Assembly: GCA_009699165.1 (NCBI GenBank)
Contig: WLOR01000005.1
Location: forward strand, 1 to 26,508
From: Actinomycetota bacterium
GTDB lineage: Bacteria > Actinomycetota > Actinomycetes > Nanopelagicales > Nanopelagicaceae
Direction: 5' to 3'
Length of the DNA stretch: 26,508 nt
Shown here: positions 16,614 through 24,050 of the stretch, piece after piece
How the letters are laid out: every line of letters starts with the position of its first letter
Numbering within the stretch: position 1 is the stretch's first letter
Made by a program: the position numbers and the translations under genes
Notes under the pieces: model-generated
What the model saw: the letters and a program-made list of their open reading frames with translations, nothing else
Database searches by the model: none
What the model was told of the DNA's origin: nothing

Positions 16614-16623
16614 AAGGTACCCT
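16614..16623. promoter_or_regulatory. Bidirectional promoter core: two -10 elements sharing one TA step
   Basis: AAGGTACCCT. On the plus strand TACCCT (16618-16623) is followed by 6 nt and the ATG at 16630. On the minus strand TACCTT (16619-16614) is followed by 6 nt and the ATG at 16607. The TA at 16618-16619 belongs to both hexamers. Both genes would be leaderless. Confidence 0.55.
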
Positions 16624-16629
16624 TAACCC

Positions 16630-17901
16630 ATGAGCGGAAATCTCCTAAACCGAGTATTTCTCGCCCGTCTTGCAGGCACCGCGGTCTTTGATCCCAATGG
16701 TGATCCAGTAGGAAAGGTGCGAGATGCTGTTGCGACCCTTCGCACAAATAATCAGCCACCGCGAATTTTGGGTCTGGTCGTTGAAGTTCCATTGCGTCGG
16801 CGAGTTTTTGTTCCGATTACTCGTGTGACTTCAATTGAAAGTGGCGCTGTCATTATTACGGGGCTGCTTAATATGCGCCGATACGAAACACGAACTGGTG
16901 AAGTTCTAGTTCTTGGGGACATGTTAGATCGCTCAATAACGCTAATCGCATCTAGTGAGGCTGTGGTCGTTGAAGACATGGCGATGGAGCAGAATCAAAC
17001 CGGTGATTGGCTGATTACACGAGTTCATATTATGCGGCCCGGACGTGGACTAAGACGCAAGGGTGCTACATCAACTGTTTCTTGGGAAGACGTCATTGGT
17101 TTTGCTCACACCGAACAAAATCAAGGTGTAACAAATCTGCTCCTCACATTAGCAAATTTACGTGCTGCAGATTTGGCAACAGTTCTTCAAGACTTACCTG
17201 CAAAACGAAGAGTTGAAGTTGCTGGCGCACTTGCAGATGATCGCCTTGCCGATGTGTTAGAAGAGATGGACGAGGACGACCGTGTCGCCCTTTTAGCTGA
17301 ACTCGAGGGTGAACGTGCCGCTGACGTTCTTGGCGAGATGGATCCCGATGATGCCGCTGACTTGCTACGTGAAATAGGACAAGAGCGCGCAGAGGCACTG
17401 CTAGAACTAATGGAGCCTGGCGATGCCGAAGATGTGCTGCGGCTCATGACGTATGAAGATTACTCTGCGGGCGGAATGATGACGACTGAACCAATTGTCA
17501 TGAGCGCCGATTACTCAGTTGCCGATGCGCTCGCGGCGGTCCGGCAAAAAGAAATCTCACCGGCATTGGCCTCACAGATTTTTATTGCGCGCCAACCACT
17601 TGAGACACCCACCGGGCGATTTATAGGAACTGTTCATTACCAGCGATTATTACGTGAGCCGCCATCAACATTATTGGGTTCGATTGTGGATACACACTCG
17701 CGTGGAGTTAAGCCAGATGCATCTCTGCATGAGGTTTCATCCCACTTGGCCAGCTATAACATGCTCTCTTTGCCCGTCTTGGATTCTAATGATCGATTAT
17801 TGGGTGCCATCACAGTCGATGACGTTCTCGACCATTTGTTGCCAGAAAACTGGCGCCATGATCATCGCGAGAAATCACCCGTTACATATAAGGAGGGATA
17901 G
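16630..17901 (+). CDS. PRC-barrel / MgtE N-terminal / CBS-domain protein without a channel domain
   Basis: 423 residues. An N-terminal PRC-barrel-like part (NLLNRVFLARLAGTAVFDPN and a second similar stretch near 125-160) precedes the MgtE_N superhelix. That region carries repeated acidic helices such as LADVLEEMDEDDRVALLAEL and MDPDDAADLLREIG (about 175-275). Two CBS motifs follow (about 280-410; MMTTEPIVMSADYSVADAL and LLGAITVDDVLDHLLP). In MgtE these modules sense Mg2+ in the cytosol, but the C-terminal transmembrane pore is absent; the protein ends soon after the second CBS. It probably senses Mg2+ or nucleotides. A Shine-Dalgarno for DUF1003 sits in its last codons, tying the two. Confidence 0.88.
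   Translation: MSGNLLNRVFLARLAGTAVFDPNGDPVGKVRDAVATLRTNNQPPRILGLVVEVPLRRRVFVPITRVTSIESGAVIITGLLNMRRYETRTGEVLVLGDMLDRSITLIASSEAVVVEDMAMEQNQTGDWLITRVHIMRPGRGLRRKGATSTVSWEDVIGFAHTEQNQGVTNLLLTLANLRAADLATVLQDLPAKRRVEVAGALADDRLADVLEEMDEDDRVALLAELEGERAADVLGEMDPDDAADLLREIGQERAEALLELMEPGDAEDVLRLMTYEDYSAGGMMTTEPIVMSADYSVADALAAVRQKEISPALASQIFIARQPLETPTGRFIGTVHYQRLLREPPSTLLGSIVDTHSRGVKPDASLHEVSSHLASYNMLSLPVLDSNDRLLGAITVDDVLDHLLPENWRHDHREKSPVTYKEG
17890..17896 (+). promoter_or_regulatory. Strong ribosome binding site for the DUF1003 gene
   Basis: AAGGAGG within the last sense codons of the preceding gene, 7 nt before the ATG at 17904. It is one of the best Shine-Dalgarno matches in the window. Confidence 0.75.
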
Positions 17902-17903
17902 TC

Positions 17904-18398
17904 ATGGCACGCAGCTTTGGATTAGATACACCACGCGAGACTCGACGCTCTCTTCGTCCTAACTATGATCCAGAAACTTTCGGAAGATTATCCGAACGCT
18001 TCGCACGTTTTCTAGGAACGGCGCGCTTCTTGGTCTATATGACTATTTTTGTCTTCAGTTGGGTTCTATGGAACTTCGCAGCACCTAAAGAGCTGCGTTT
18101 TGATGACTATCCATTTATCTTCTTGACTTTAATTCTCTCCTTGCAGGCATCTTATGCCGCGCCGTTGATCTTGCTTGCTCAAAATCGTCAAGCAGATCGT
18201 GACCGAATCCAGCTCAATGAAGATCGTGCAAGAAACGAACGAAGTATCGCTGATGCAGAGTATCTAACACGCGAAATTGCCTCACTGAGAATCTCCCTTG
18301 GAGAAGTCGCGACTCGTGACTTTGTTCGCGGAGAGCTTTCAGATTTAGCTAAAGAGTTAATCGAAGAACTACGTAGTGATTCCCAATCGGACTCCTAA
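17904..18398 (+). CDS. DUF1003 family membrane protein
   Basis: 164 residues. Two membrane helices, RFLVYMTIFVFSWVLWNFAA (about 45-64) and a second at about 73-95 containing FIFLTLILSLQASYAAPLIL, then LLAQNRQADRDRIQ, the DUF1003 signature. A charged C-terminal coiled-coil-like region ends at the stop. Function unknown. DUF1003 next to a MgtE_N/CBS protein is a recurring actinobacterial pair (Rv1231c-Rv1232c region as I recall), so the two may form a membrane-anchored sensor; this is inference. The last 30 nt overlap the 3' end of mrp on the opposite strand. Confidence 0.88.
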   Translation: MARSFGLDTPRETRRSLRPNYDPETFGRLSERFARFLGTARFLVYMTIFVFSWVLWNFAAPKELRFDDYPFIFLTLILSLQASYAAPLILLAQNRQADRDRIQLNEDRARNERSIADAEYLTREIASLRISLGEVATRDFVRGELSDLAKELIEELRSDSQSDS

Positions 18399-19490
18399 GA
18401 GGGATTTGCTGCGTTTAATCAACTTGTCAGTGATTTCATAGAGCGCTTTAGCACTTGGTGATTCAGGATCTGAGATCACAACAGGTACGCCTGCATCTCC
18501 ACCTAACCGCAGATCGATACTAAATGGAATTTTGCCAAGAAGTGCAACGTCGCTTCCGACTAATTGGGACAATCGCTTAGCGGTTTCCTCTCCCCCACCA
18601 TTTCCAAAGAGCGAAACGAGCGAACCAGTTACTGGATCTGTGTACTCGGACATATTTTCAACAACACCGATTACTTGCTGATGAATCTGGTGGGCAATTC
18701 GTCCTGCGCGCTCGGCAACTTCAGCAGCAGCAACCTGAGGAGTCGTAACTACTAAAATCTCTGAGGTCGGAATTAACTGACCTAGTGAAATTGCCAAGTC
18801 ACCGGTTCCTGGTGGTAAGTCGATTAGAAGCAGATCTAAGTCACCCCAGTAAGCATCTGAGAGCAGTTGCTCCAGGACTCGATGCAGAAGTGGTCCACGA
18901 TATGCAACGGCATCGCTGCGCTCTGGCTTAAACATCTCCATTGAAACCGTCTTGACCCCAAAGGATTCAAGTGGAATAAACATTTGATCGATAGCCGTTG
19001 GGCGCTGTCCCATTAAACCCATTAAACGCGGAATCGAGTGGCCATAAACATCGGCATCTAAGATTCCAACACGCAAACCTTTTGCAGCCGCAGCAACTGC
19101 CAGGTTGACTGTAACTGAAGATTTTCCAACGCCACCTTTACCTGATGCTATTCCGATTACTCGAGTAAGTGATTCTGGTTGAGCAAATGGAATGAATTTT
19201 TCACGGCCATTTCGCATAATTTTCTTCACGTTATCGCGCTGAGCCTGTGACATGACACCAAAATTTAGGGCGATGCTTTTGACTCCCGAAACATCAGAAA
19301 CCGCATGTGTGATGTCGCTGCGCAAACGATCCTGCATGGGGCATCCAGATATTGTTAAGAGAATATCTATAGTCACTGCGCCATCGACTTCATTGACATC
19401 CTCAACCATTCCAAGATCAGTAATTGATCGATGGAGCTCAGGATCTTGCACTTTAGTTAGCGCATCTGCAATCAGATCTATCAAACTCAT
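18369..19490 (-). CDS. mrp: Mrp/NBP35 family ATP-binding iron-sulfur carrier
   Basis: 373 residues. An N-terminal MIP18/DUF59 domain (1-85; VQDPELHRSITDLGMVE, TISGCPMQDRL) precedes a deviant Walker A P-loop SGKGGVGKSS (117-125), then DADVYGHSIPRLMG and LLIDLPPGTGD (Walker B/switch II). It loads Fe-S clusters onto apoproteins. The segment VVENMSEYTDPVTG lacks the CxxC found at this place in many Mrp proteins, as is common in actinobacterial forms. The ATG overlaps the tatB stop (ATGA). The stop lies inside the convergent DUF1003 gene. Confidence 0.92.
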   Translation of the reverse strand: MSLIDLIADALTKVQDPELHRSITDLGMVEDVNEVDGAVTIDILLTISGCPMQDRLRSDITHAVSDVSGVKSIALNFGVMSQAQRDNVKKIMRNGREKFIPFAQPESLTRVIGIASGKGGVGKSSVTVNLAVAAAAKGLRVGILDADVYGHSIPRLMGLMGQRPTAIDQMFIPLESFGVKTVSMEMFKPERSDAVAYRGPLLHRVLEQLLSDAYWGDLDLLLIDLPPGTGDLAISLGQLIPTSEILVVTTPQVAAAEVAERAGRIAHQIHQQVIGVVENMSEYTDPVTGSLVSLFGNGGGEETAKRLSQLVGSDVALLGKIPFSIDLRLGGDAGVPVVISDPESPSAKALYEITDKLIKRSKSLLGVRLGITT

Positions 19491-19792
19491 ATCAGATCGG
19501 GATCTATCCGCGCTTCGGGGCGCTTTGTCTTTGCCACTGGTTTTTCCTCCATGAGATCAGATAACTGTTTTTTCACAAAAGTTTTTGGGTGTAAATCAGA
19601 TGGCTGGAGATTCTCAAAGCCTGGCCCGAGGTTCTCTTTAAGTTCGGCCGTTGCAAGTTGCGATAAATTGCGTAACTTCTTGAGCATTTTCGCGGCCTCT
19701 ACTGCAACTTTTGGTAAACGCTCGGGTCCAACTAAAATCATGGCTAATACGGCAAGGCCAAGAAGTTCTCCGGCACCGATATCAGGGAACAT
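19487..19792 (-). CDS. tatB: Twin-arginine translocation protein TatB
   Basis: 101 residues. The N-terminus MFPDIGAGELLGLAVLAMIL is the single membrane helix with the Glu-containing entry typical of TatB. The hinge is VGPERLP, followed by an amphipathic helix (KVAVEAAKMLKKLRNLSQL) and a flexible charged tail. TatB binds Tat substrates with TatC for export of folded proteins. htrA-tatB-mrp order matches the mycobacterial Rv1223-Rv1224 neighbourhood. Although it lies only 27 nt after htrA, it has a TAGGGT hexamer 6 nt before its ATG, so it may also be transcribed separately without a leader. Confidence 0.93.
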   Translation of the reverse strand: MFPDIGAGELLGLAVLAMILVGPERLPKVAVEAAKMLKKLRNLSQLATAELKENLGPGFENLQPSDLHPKTFVKKQLSDLMEEKPVAKTKRPEARIDPDLI

Positions 19793-19798
19793 GCGCTT

Positions 19799-19804
19799 AC
19801 CCTA
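19799..19804 (-). promoter_or_regulatory. Putative -10 for leaderless tatB-mrp transcript
   Basis: TAGGGT on the minus strand, then AAGCGC (6 nt), then ATG at 19792. It sits in the 27-bp htrA-tatB gap, with no ribosome site near the ATG. Confidence 0.5.
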
Positions 19805-19819
19805 TCTTCAACTGCTTGA

Positions 19820-20941
19820 TTAGTCTTTTGCGGCGATTAAAGTCAGCGTTGCTGAAAACTCTTTAGTCCCACGCATGTATTTAATTGTGACCTTATCCCC
19901 TACGCTCTTTGAGCGAACGGCAACAATCAACTCCTCAGCAGTGGTGATATCTCGTTCTTCAAATTTGATAATAACGTCACCTGGCTTGAGGCCAGCCTTT
20001 TGTGCAGGTCCTCCGGCCATGATCCCAGATGTGGTTTTTGCAACAAGTGCACCCAAGCCAGTGAAGTTCATATCCAGTGAGACTCCTAGAACTGGATATG
20101 TGGCTTTGCCATCTTTAATGAGCTGGTTTGCAGTCTTGCGCGCTTGATTGATAGGGATTGCAAAGCCAAGTCCGATTGAACCAGTCTGTGATGTCGAACC
20201 AAGTGAGGCAATCGCAGAGTTAACGCCGATGACAGCTCCTGTTGAATCAACCAGTGGACCACCTGAGTTGCCCGGATTAATTGCTGCATCGGTTTGTAAA
20301 GCATTAATAAATGAGTTTTCAGTTGCAGACTCTCCTGCGGTAACAGGCCGGTTTTTAGCACTGATGATTCCAAGCGTTACTGTGCCAGTTAATCCAAGTG
20401 GAGAGCCGATTGCTATGACAGGGTCACCAACTGCAACTTTGTCACTGTCACCAAATTGTAAGGCCGATAAGTTTGTTGCATTAATTTTGAGAACAGCTAA
20501 ATCATATGAAGCATCACGACCAACAATTGTTGCATCATAGACATCACCATTGTTGAGTGTGACTCGAAGCGTTCCACCAGATTGAGCTACCGATGTAATT
20601 ACATGATTATTTGTCAAAATGTAACCGCTACTGTCGATGACAAAACCTGAACCAGTTCCACCACCATCACTAGTTCGTGTTGTAATCGAAACTACCGAAG
20701 GGAGCACGCGTGCAGCTATTCCGGCAACTGAGTCTGGCGCGCGCTCAATAACGCTCGAAGAAGAGACGAGATTTGCGTGATGTAAGAAACTCCCACCTGT
20801 TGCGGTGACTCCTAAAAAGCCACCGATACTTCCGGCAAGGAGGGCGATTAAGAAAGTATTACCTCTATGGCTCTTGGAACTTCGAGGTGATTCCCACCAA
20901 GCTGGTGCAATCTCTGATTTCTTTGTCCGCGGAAATATCAT
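19820..20941 (-). CDS. htrA: Membrane-anchored HtrA/DegP-like serine protease (S1C) with PDZ domain
   Basis: 373 residues. A cytoplasmic N-terminus of about 28 residues is followed by one membrane helix (NTFLIALLAGSIGGFLGV, 28-45). The trypsin-like domain has the triad H113 (TNNHV), D147 (SYDLAVLKI) and S226 (GNSGGPL). A PDZ domain occupies about 275-365 (AGLKPGDVIIKFEERDITTA). It degrades or refolds damaged proteins outside the membrane. In mycobacteria the orthologue follows sigE-rseA; here the gene upstream on the same strand is the O-methyltransferase, 12 nt away, with no sigma/anti-sigma pair. No Shine-Dalgarno is evident; the 12-nt spacer is A-rich. Confidence 0.93.
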   Translation of the reverse strand: MIFPRTKKSEIAPAWWESPRSSKSHRGNTFLIALLAGSIGGFLGVTATGGSFLHHANLVSSSSVIERAPDSVAGIAARVLPSVVSITTRTSDGGGTGSGFVIDSSGYILTNNHVITSVAQSGGTLRVTLNNGDVYDATIVGRDASYDLAVLKINATNLSALQFGDSDKVAVGDPVIAIGSPLGLTGTVTLGIISAKNRPVTAGESATENSFINALQTDAAINPGNSGGPLVDSTGAVIGVNSAIASLGSTSQTGSIGLGFAIPINQARKTANQLIKDGKATYPVLGVSLDMNFTGLGALVAKTTSGIMAGGPAQKAGLKPGDVIIKFEERDITTAEELIVAVRSKSVGDKVTIKYMRGTKEFSATLTLIAAKD

Positions 20942-20953
20942 TGTTTTATTCTG

Positions 20954-21580
20954 CTACAACTTAGTCGCGACTAACAAACCATCACCCGCAGGTATCAGGG
21001 TACTCACCCAATGTTCTGTGTCGTTTTTAATGATTTTCCCAGCATCACGTAGTGAAACAGTCTTGGTATCCCGCTGAGTTGGATCGCAAACCTTTGAGCC
21101 TCCAAAGAAATTATCGATTACTAAGGCACCGCCACTTCTGAGTATTCGGTGGGCCTCCCCAATTACATAAGCCAAATCTTCAGGGTCATGGCGCAGTACA
21201 ACTAAGTCATAAGCTCTATCAGTTAACTTCGATATTACGTCAAGAACCGAGTTTGTAATGAGGCGATAACGAGTTTGCGATATATCTGCCTCATTGAAGG
21301 CCATCTTTGCGATTCGCGTGTGCTCCATCTCATCGTCGATGGATGTCAAAGTTGCGTTGGTTAACATTCCATCGAGCAACCACAAAGAGCCAACACCCGA
21401 ACCAGTACCTACTTCAACGACTGACTGGGCTGACAATGTAAATGCTAAGTGGCGCAGATAAGCACCTGCACCTGGAGTTGCATCCACTGTGCCAAGTTCA
21501 ATTCCGCGTGCGCGCGCTTGCGATTTAAAGTGGTCTTCAGTAATAAAGCTCTCTGAATACGAATGTGGATCATGCCTCAT
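20954..21580 (-). CDS. SAM-dependent O-methyltransferase (class I, Rv1220c-like)
   Basis: 208 residues from ATG 21580, whose A is the last base of the pepA stop (TGATG). An ATG at 21598 would add six residues and overlap pepA by 19 nt. SAM motif I is VVEVGTGSGVGSLWLLDGM, followed by LTSIDDEMEHTRIAKMAF (motif II acidic residue) and YDLVVLRHDPEDLAYVIGEA, then HRILRSGGALVIDNFFGGS. This is the catechol/caffeoyl-CoA O-methyltransferase-type fold of Rv1220c, next to htrA in both settings. The substrate is unknown. Confidence 0.88.
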   Translation of the reverse strand: MRHDPHSYSESFITEDHFKSQARARGIELGTVDATPGAGAYLRHLAFTLSAQSVVEVGTGSGVGSLWLLDGMLTNATLTSIDDEMEHTRIAKMAFNEADISQTRYRLITNSVLDVISKLTDRAYDLVVLRHDPEDLAYVIGEAHRILRSGGALVIDNFFGGSKVCDPTQRDTKTVSLRDAGKIIKNDTEHWVSTLIPAGDGLLVATKL

Positions 21581-23067
21581 CACAGCGACATAATCCATTG
21601 CGTTAATAGGCGAACGCCATATCCAGTTCCGCCTTTTGGATTTTCTCCTGCATCAACTTCGCTTCGCCCTGTTCCTGCAATATCTAAATGTAACCAACGT
21701 CGATTTCCAGCAAAGTGCTCAAGAAATAACGCTGCGGTGACTGAACCGGCAGAATATTGCGCGTGACTTGCATCATGATTGAAATCAGCGATATCGCTAT
21801 TCAAAGAGTCTTTGTAATCATCAATCAATGGCATCCGCCAAACACGATCTCCTGATTCAGTACCTGCTCTTTCAAACTGTGCTGCGAGTTTGTCATCACG
21901 GGTATACATTGCGGCATATTGCCGACCTAGGCCAAGAGTTGCCGAACCTGTCAGAGTCGCGATGTCAATCAAGTAATCTGGATTCAAATTAATATCGGCG
22001 TATGCAAGGCCATCGGCTAAAACTAATCTGCCCTCTGCATCCGTATTAATAACTTCAACGGTAGTTCCTCCATAGTGCTTAATCACATCACTAGGGCGCT
22101 GCGCAGTGGCAGAGATGGCATTTTCAGCGCACATCATCAGAGCGGTGACGCGGATATTTGGTTGGAGCTCTTCGAGCGCCGTAAGCGTTGCAAGAATTGC
22201 GGCAGCACCTGCCATATCTGATTTCATTGCAATCATAAGATCATAAGGGCGCTTGAGTGAGACTCCCCCAGTATCGAAAGTTATTCCTTTGCCTACTAGT
22301 ACTACGTGTGTCAGTGCGGTAGATGATTTCTTTGCGCTCCTGGGTGAATACGAAACCTCAATAAAGCGCGGGCCTGGCTTGGGTGATGAGTTACCGACAG
22401 CGCGCAGACCACCAAACTCTTTTAACTGTGCACCTTTTAAAACATTTACTTTTAATCTACTTGCTGAGGCGAATTTTTGCGCTTGGTCAGCCATCCACGC
22501 AGGAGTCTTAATATTAGAAGGCGTATGGACCAGATCGCGAGCGCGCGCAACCGCTTTCGCAAGAATATAAGCATCATCAACTATCCCCTTGTCATCGCTT
22601 GCAACTATAAATGTAGGAAAATCTTCAGGTTTGCTACTTTTCAAACTCCAGAGATAGGCACCCATGGTTAATGCGATTGCATGCGCTTTAATATCGGTTT
22701 TTTTCACTGCACAGGCTGAGTAAACGGTGATCTTTTTTCCACGAACTTTTCTAGCAATTGCTGTCGCTGCAATACGATGAGAAGCAGCAGAGCCATCGCC
22801 GATCGATGTTAGGTAAAGTCTTTCAGTTGCACAATCTGTCGCACTGACAGGAACTTCAAAAAGCTCACCTACTTTTCCAGTTGGGGAAAAGAATGAGAGT
22901 TCATCAACTAAATTTACGGCGAAGTTTTTTTCAATATCTTTGATAAGTGTTCCGGGGCCTGTGAAGCTAAAGTTTCCAGCACCATCACTCATATAGGCCA
23001 GCGCGATTGCATGGGCCTTACTTGATGCTGCAAGTTTTGTTGGAGCGCTGACTAGAGTTGAAGACAT
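21580..23067 (-). CDS. pepA: Leucyl aminopeptidase (M17)
   Basis: 495 residues, normal length for PepA. The C-terminal catalytic half carries GKGITFDTGGVSLK (metal- and substrate-binding Lys/Asp), MKSDMAGAAA, and the M17 signature NTDAEGRLVLADGLAYA. The N-terminal third is the variable regulatory/macro-like domain. It removes N-terminal residues in cytosolic peptide turnover with two metal ions. It lies 27 nt after DUF3117, but a TAGCCT hexamer 7 nt before the ATG suggests its own leaderless transcript. The O-methyltransferase is translationally coupled to it. Confidence 0.94.
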   Translation of the reverse strand: MSSTLVSAPTKLAASSKAHAIALAYMSDGAGNFSFTGPGTLIKDIEKNFAVNLVDELSFFSPTGKVGELFEVPVSATDCATERLYLTSIGDGSAASHRIAATAIARKVRGKKITVYSACAVKKTDIKAHAIALTMGAYLWSLKSSKPEDFPTFIVASDDKGIVDDAYILAKAVARARDLVHTPSNIKTPAWMADQAQKFASASRLKVNVLKGAQLKEFGGLRAVGNSSPKPGPRFIEVSYSPRSAKKSSTALTHVVLVGKGITFDTGGVSLKRPYDLMIAMKSDMAGAAAILATLTALEELQPNIRVTALMMCAENAISATAQRPSDVIKHYGGTTVEVINTDAEGRLVLADGLAYADINLNPDYLIDIATLTGSATLGLGRQYAAMYTRDDKLAAQFERAGTESGDRVWRMPLIDDYKDSLNSDIADFNHDASHAQYSAGSVTAALFLEHFAGNRRWLHLDIAGTGRSEVDAGENPKGGTGYGVRLLTQWIMSL

Positions 23068-23074
23068 GCGTTGA

Positions 23075-23080
23075 AGGCTA
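23075..23080 (-). promoter_or_regulatory. Putative -10 for a leaderless pepA transcript
   Basis: TAGCCT on the minus strand, then TCAACGC (7 nt), then ATG at 23067. It lies in the 27-bp DUF3117-pepA gap; no Shine-Dalgarno near the ATG. Confidence 0.5.
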
Positions 23081-23094
23081 TCGCCTGCGAACTC

Positions 23095-23274
23095 TTACTT
23101 CTTAACTAAAGCGACCGCGGCATGAAGAGCGGCGCTAAGGTTATTTGCTTCCTCAGGGTTAAGTTCAACAACTAAACGACCGCCCCCTTCGAGAGGAATT
23201 CTCATGACCAAGGAGCGTGCCTCCTTTGTGACCTCCATTGGACCGTCACCTGTACGCGGTTTCATGGCTGCCAT
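23095..23274 (-). CDS. DUF3117 family small protein
   Basis: 59 residues. The N-terminus MAAMKPRTGDGPMEVTKEAR, then MRIPLEGGGRLVVELNPEEA, is the strongly conserved DUF3117 sequence (Rv1211-like), one of the best conserved small proteins of Actinobacteria. Function unknown; probably a small cytosolic mixed alpha/beta protein. GAGGAG at 23281-23286 lies 6 nt before the ATG, one of the few strong ribosome sites in the window. This suggests high or leadered expression. The 102 bp upstream, back to the sigma-like gene, must hold its promoter, but I see no clear two-element match there. Confidence 0.93.
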   Translation of the reverse strand: MAAMKPRTGDGPMEVTKEARSLVMRIPLEGGGRLVVELNPEEANNLSAALHAAVALVKK

Positions 23275-23280
23275 TGGAGA

Positions 23281-23286
23281 CTCCTC
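23281..23286 (-). promoter_or_regulatory. Ribosome binding site of the DUF3117 gene
   Basis: GAGGAG on the minus strand, 6 nt before the ATG at 23274. It confirms a small gene that length-based calling would easily miss. Confidence 0.75.
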
Positions 23287-23376
23287 TTAAAGATCGGGGC
23301 GGGGAAGTGCAAGGCTCCAAGTATCTCGCATTAGATGCATTGGTGGGAAATCGCCTTATCTGGCTGGCGCAGCGGC

Positions 23377-23568
23377 TCAAATCCCCACAATTGCGCTCAA
23401 ACGTGCCTTCCCTGCCGCAATGACGGAATCTACAGAGCGCTCAGGGACAGATAAAAGCTCAGCAATCTGCGCCGAGGACATGGAGCGAAGATAAAAGAGC
23501 GTCAGAATAAAGCGCTCCTCTTCGGGCAATGAGGCTAAAGCCTCTGCCACAGTCATAGGTCCGCTCAC
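23377..23568 (-). CDS. Free-standing sigma-70 region 4-like helix-turn-helix protein
   Basis: 63 residues from a GTG at 23568. ALASLPEEERFILTLFYLRS, MSSAQIAELLSVPERSVDSV and IAAGKARLSAI align with region 4 of ECF sigma factors (LP..ER....L....S..EIA..L.....TV.S....A...L). Region 2, which contacts core polymerase and the -10, is absent, and the 47-bp upstream gap cannot hold it. It may bind DNA or compete for the beta flap, or be a conserved small regulator; all of that is inference. The GTG start is supported by TAAACT exactly 6 nt upstream; the next start, ATG at 23556, would lose four residues. Confidence 0.75.
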   Translation of the reverse strand: MSGPMTVAEALASLPEEERFILTLFYLRSMSSAQIAELLSVPERSVDSVIAAGKARLSAIVGI

Positions 23569-23574
23569 CCGCCA

Positions 23575-23580
23575 AGTTTA
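23575..23580 (-). promoter_or_regulatory. Putative -10 for a leaderless sigma region-4-like gene
   Basis: TAAACT on the minus strand, then TGGCGG (6 nt), then GTG at 23568. Confidence 0.45.
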
Positions 23581-23615
23581 CTCGGCAATTAAACCCCTAC
23601 GCCTCAAGGGCTCTT

Positions 23616-24050
23616 TTAACGGAATGTCCGAGCAAAACGAGCCAGTGAGATTCGTACCCCAAAATAGAGAGCAGGTTTGATCAGCAGGAAAATAATGGGT
23701 GGAGCCGATATTACCTCCGACCAATCAAAAGCTGTGACGTTGGTAGAAATCTCTCGAAGCTTAAATCGTCCGGTCCCTCTAATTACTCTACCGGTGTGCA
23801 CCACGTCGCAAAGGTGGGGAGGCTCCCAATTCGTAACCTCCATAGTGTCCAAAACTGACAATCGATGAAATCCAGTTAATGCACTTATTTTTGTGCCAAC
23901 ACCTTGAGTAATTTCGGATGTGACCCAAACTTTTGTCTGAAGCATCCACTCACCTTGCTTCTCCCAATCTGCAAGTTGATTCCAGACATCACGAATAGGT
24001 GCATTAATTGTTAATGTAATTGCAATTTGGTTATCTCTTACTTTGAACAT
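23616..24050 (-). CDS. SRPBCC/START-like family protein
   Basis: 144 residues from ATG 24050. ITLTINAPIRDVWNQLADWEKQG is the standard opening strand-helix of the SRPBCC fold (polyketide cyclase/dehydrase group). It is followed by beta-strands with MEVTNWEPPHLCDVVHTGRV and a long C-terminal helix (ALYFGVRISLARFARTF). It should form a hydrophobic ligand pocket; the ligand is unknown. Its ATG overlaps the end of the LOG gene by 13 nt, so the two are likely one transcript. An ATG at 24083 would extend the overlap and add 11 residues without family similarity. Confidence 0.82.
   Translation of the reverse strand: MFKVRDNQIAITLTINAPIRDVWNQLADWEKQGEWMLQTKVWVTSEITQGVGTKISALTGFHRLSVLDTMEVTNWEPPHLCDVVHTGRVIRGTGRFKLREISTNVTAFDWSEVISAPPIIFLLIKPALYFGVRISLARFARTFR

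Noticed and set aside
23287..23376. Additional small gene between the sigma region-4 gene and DUF3117
   Set aside because: The only open frames there are antisense shadows with no start signal; the stretch most likely holds the DUF3117 promoter and leader.
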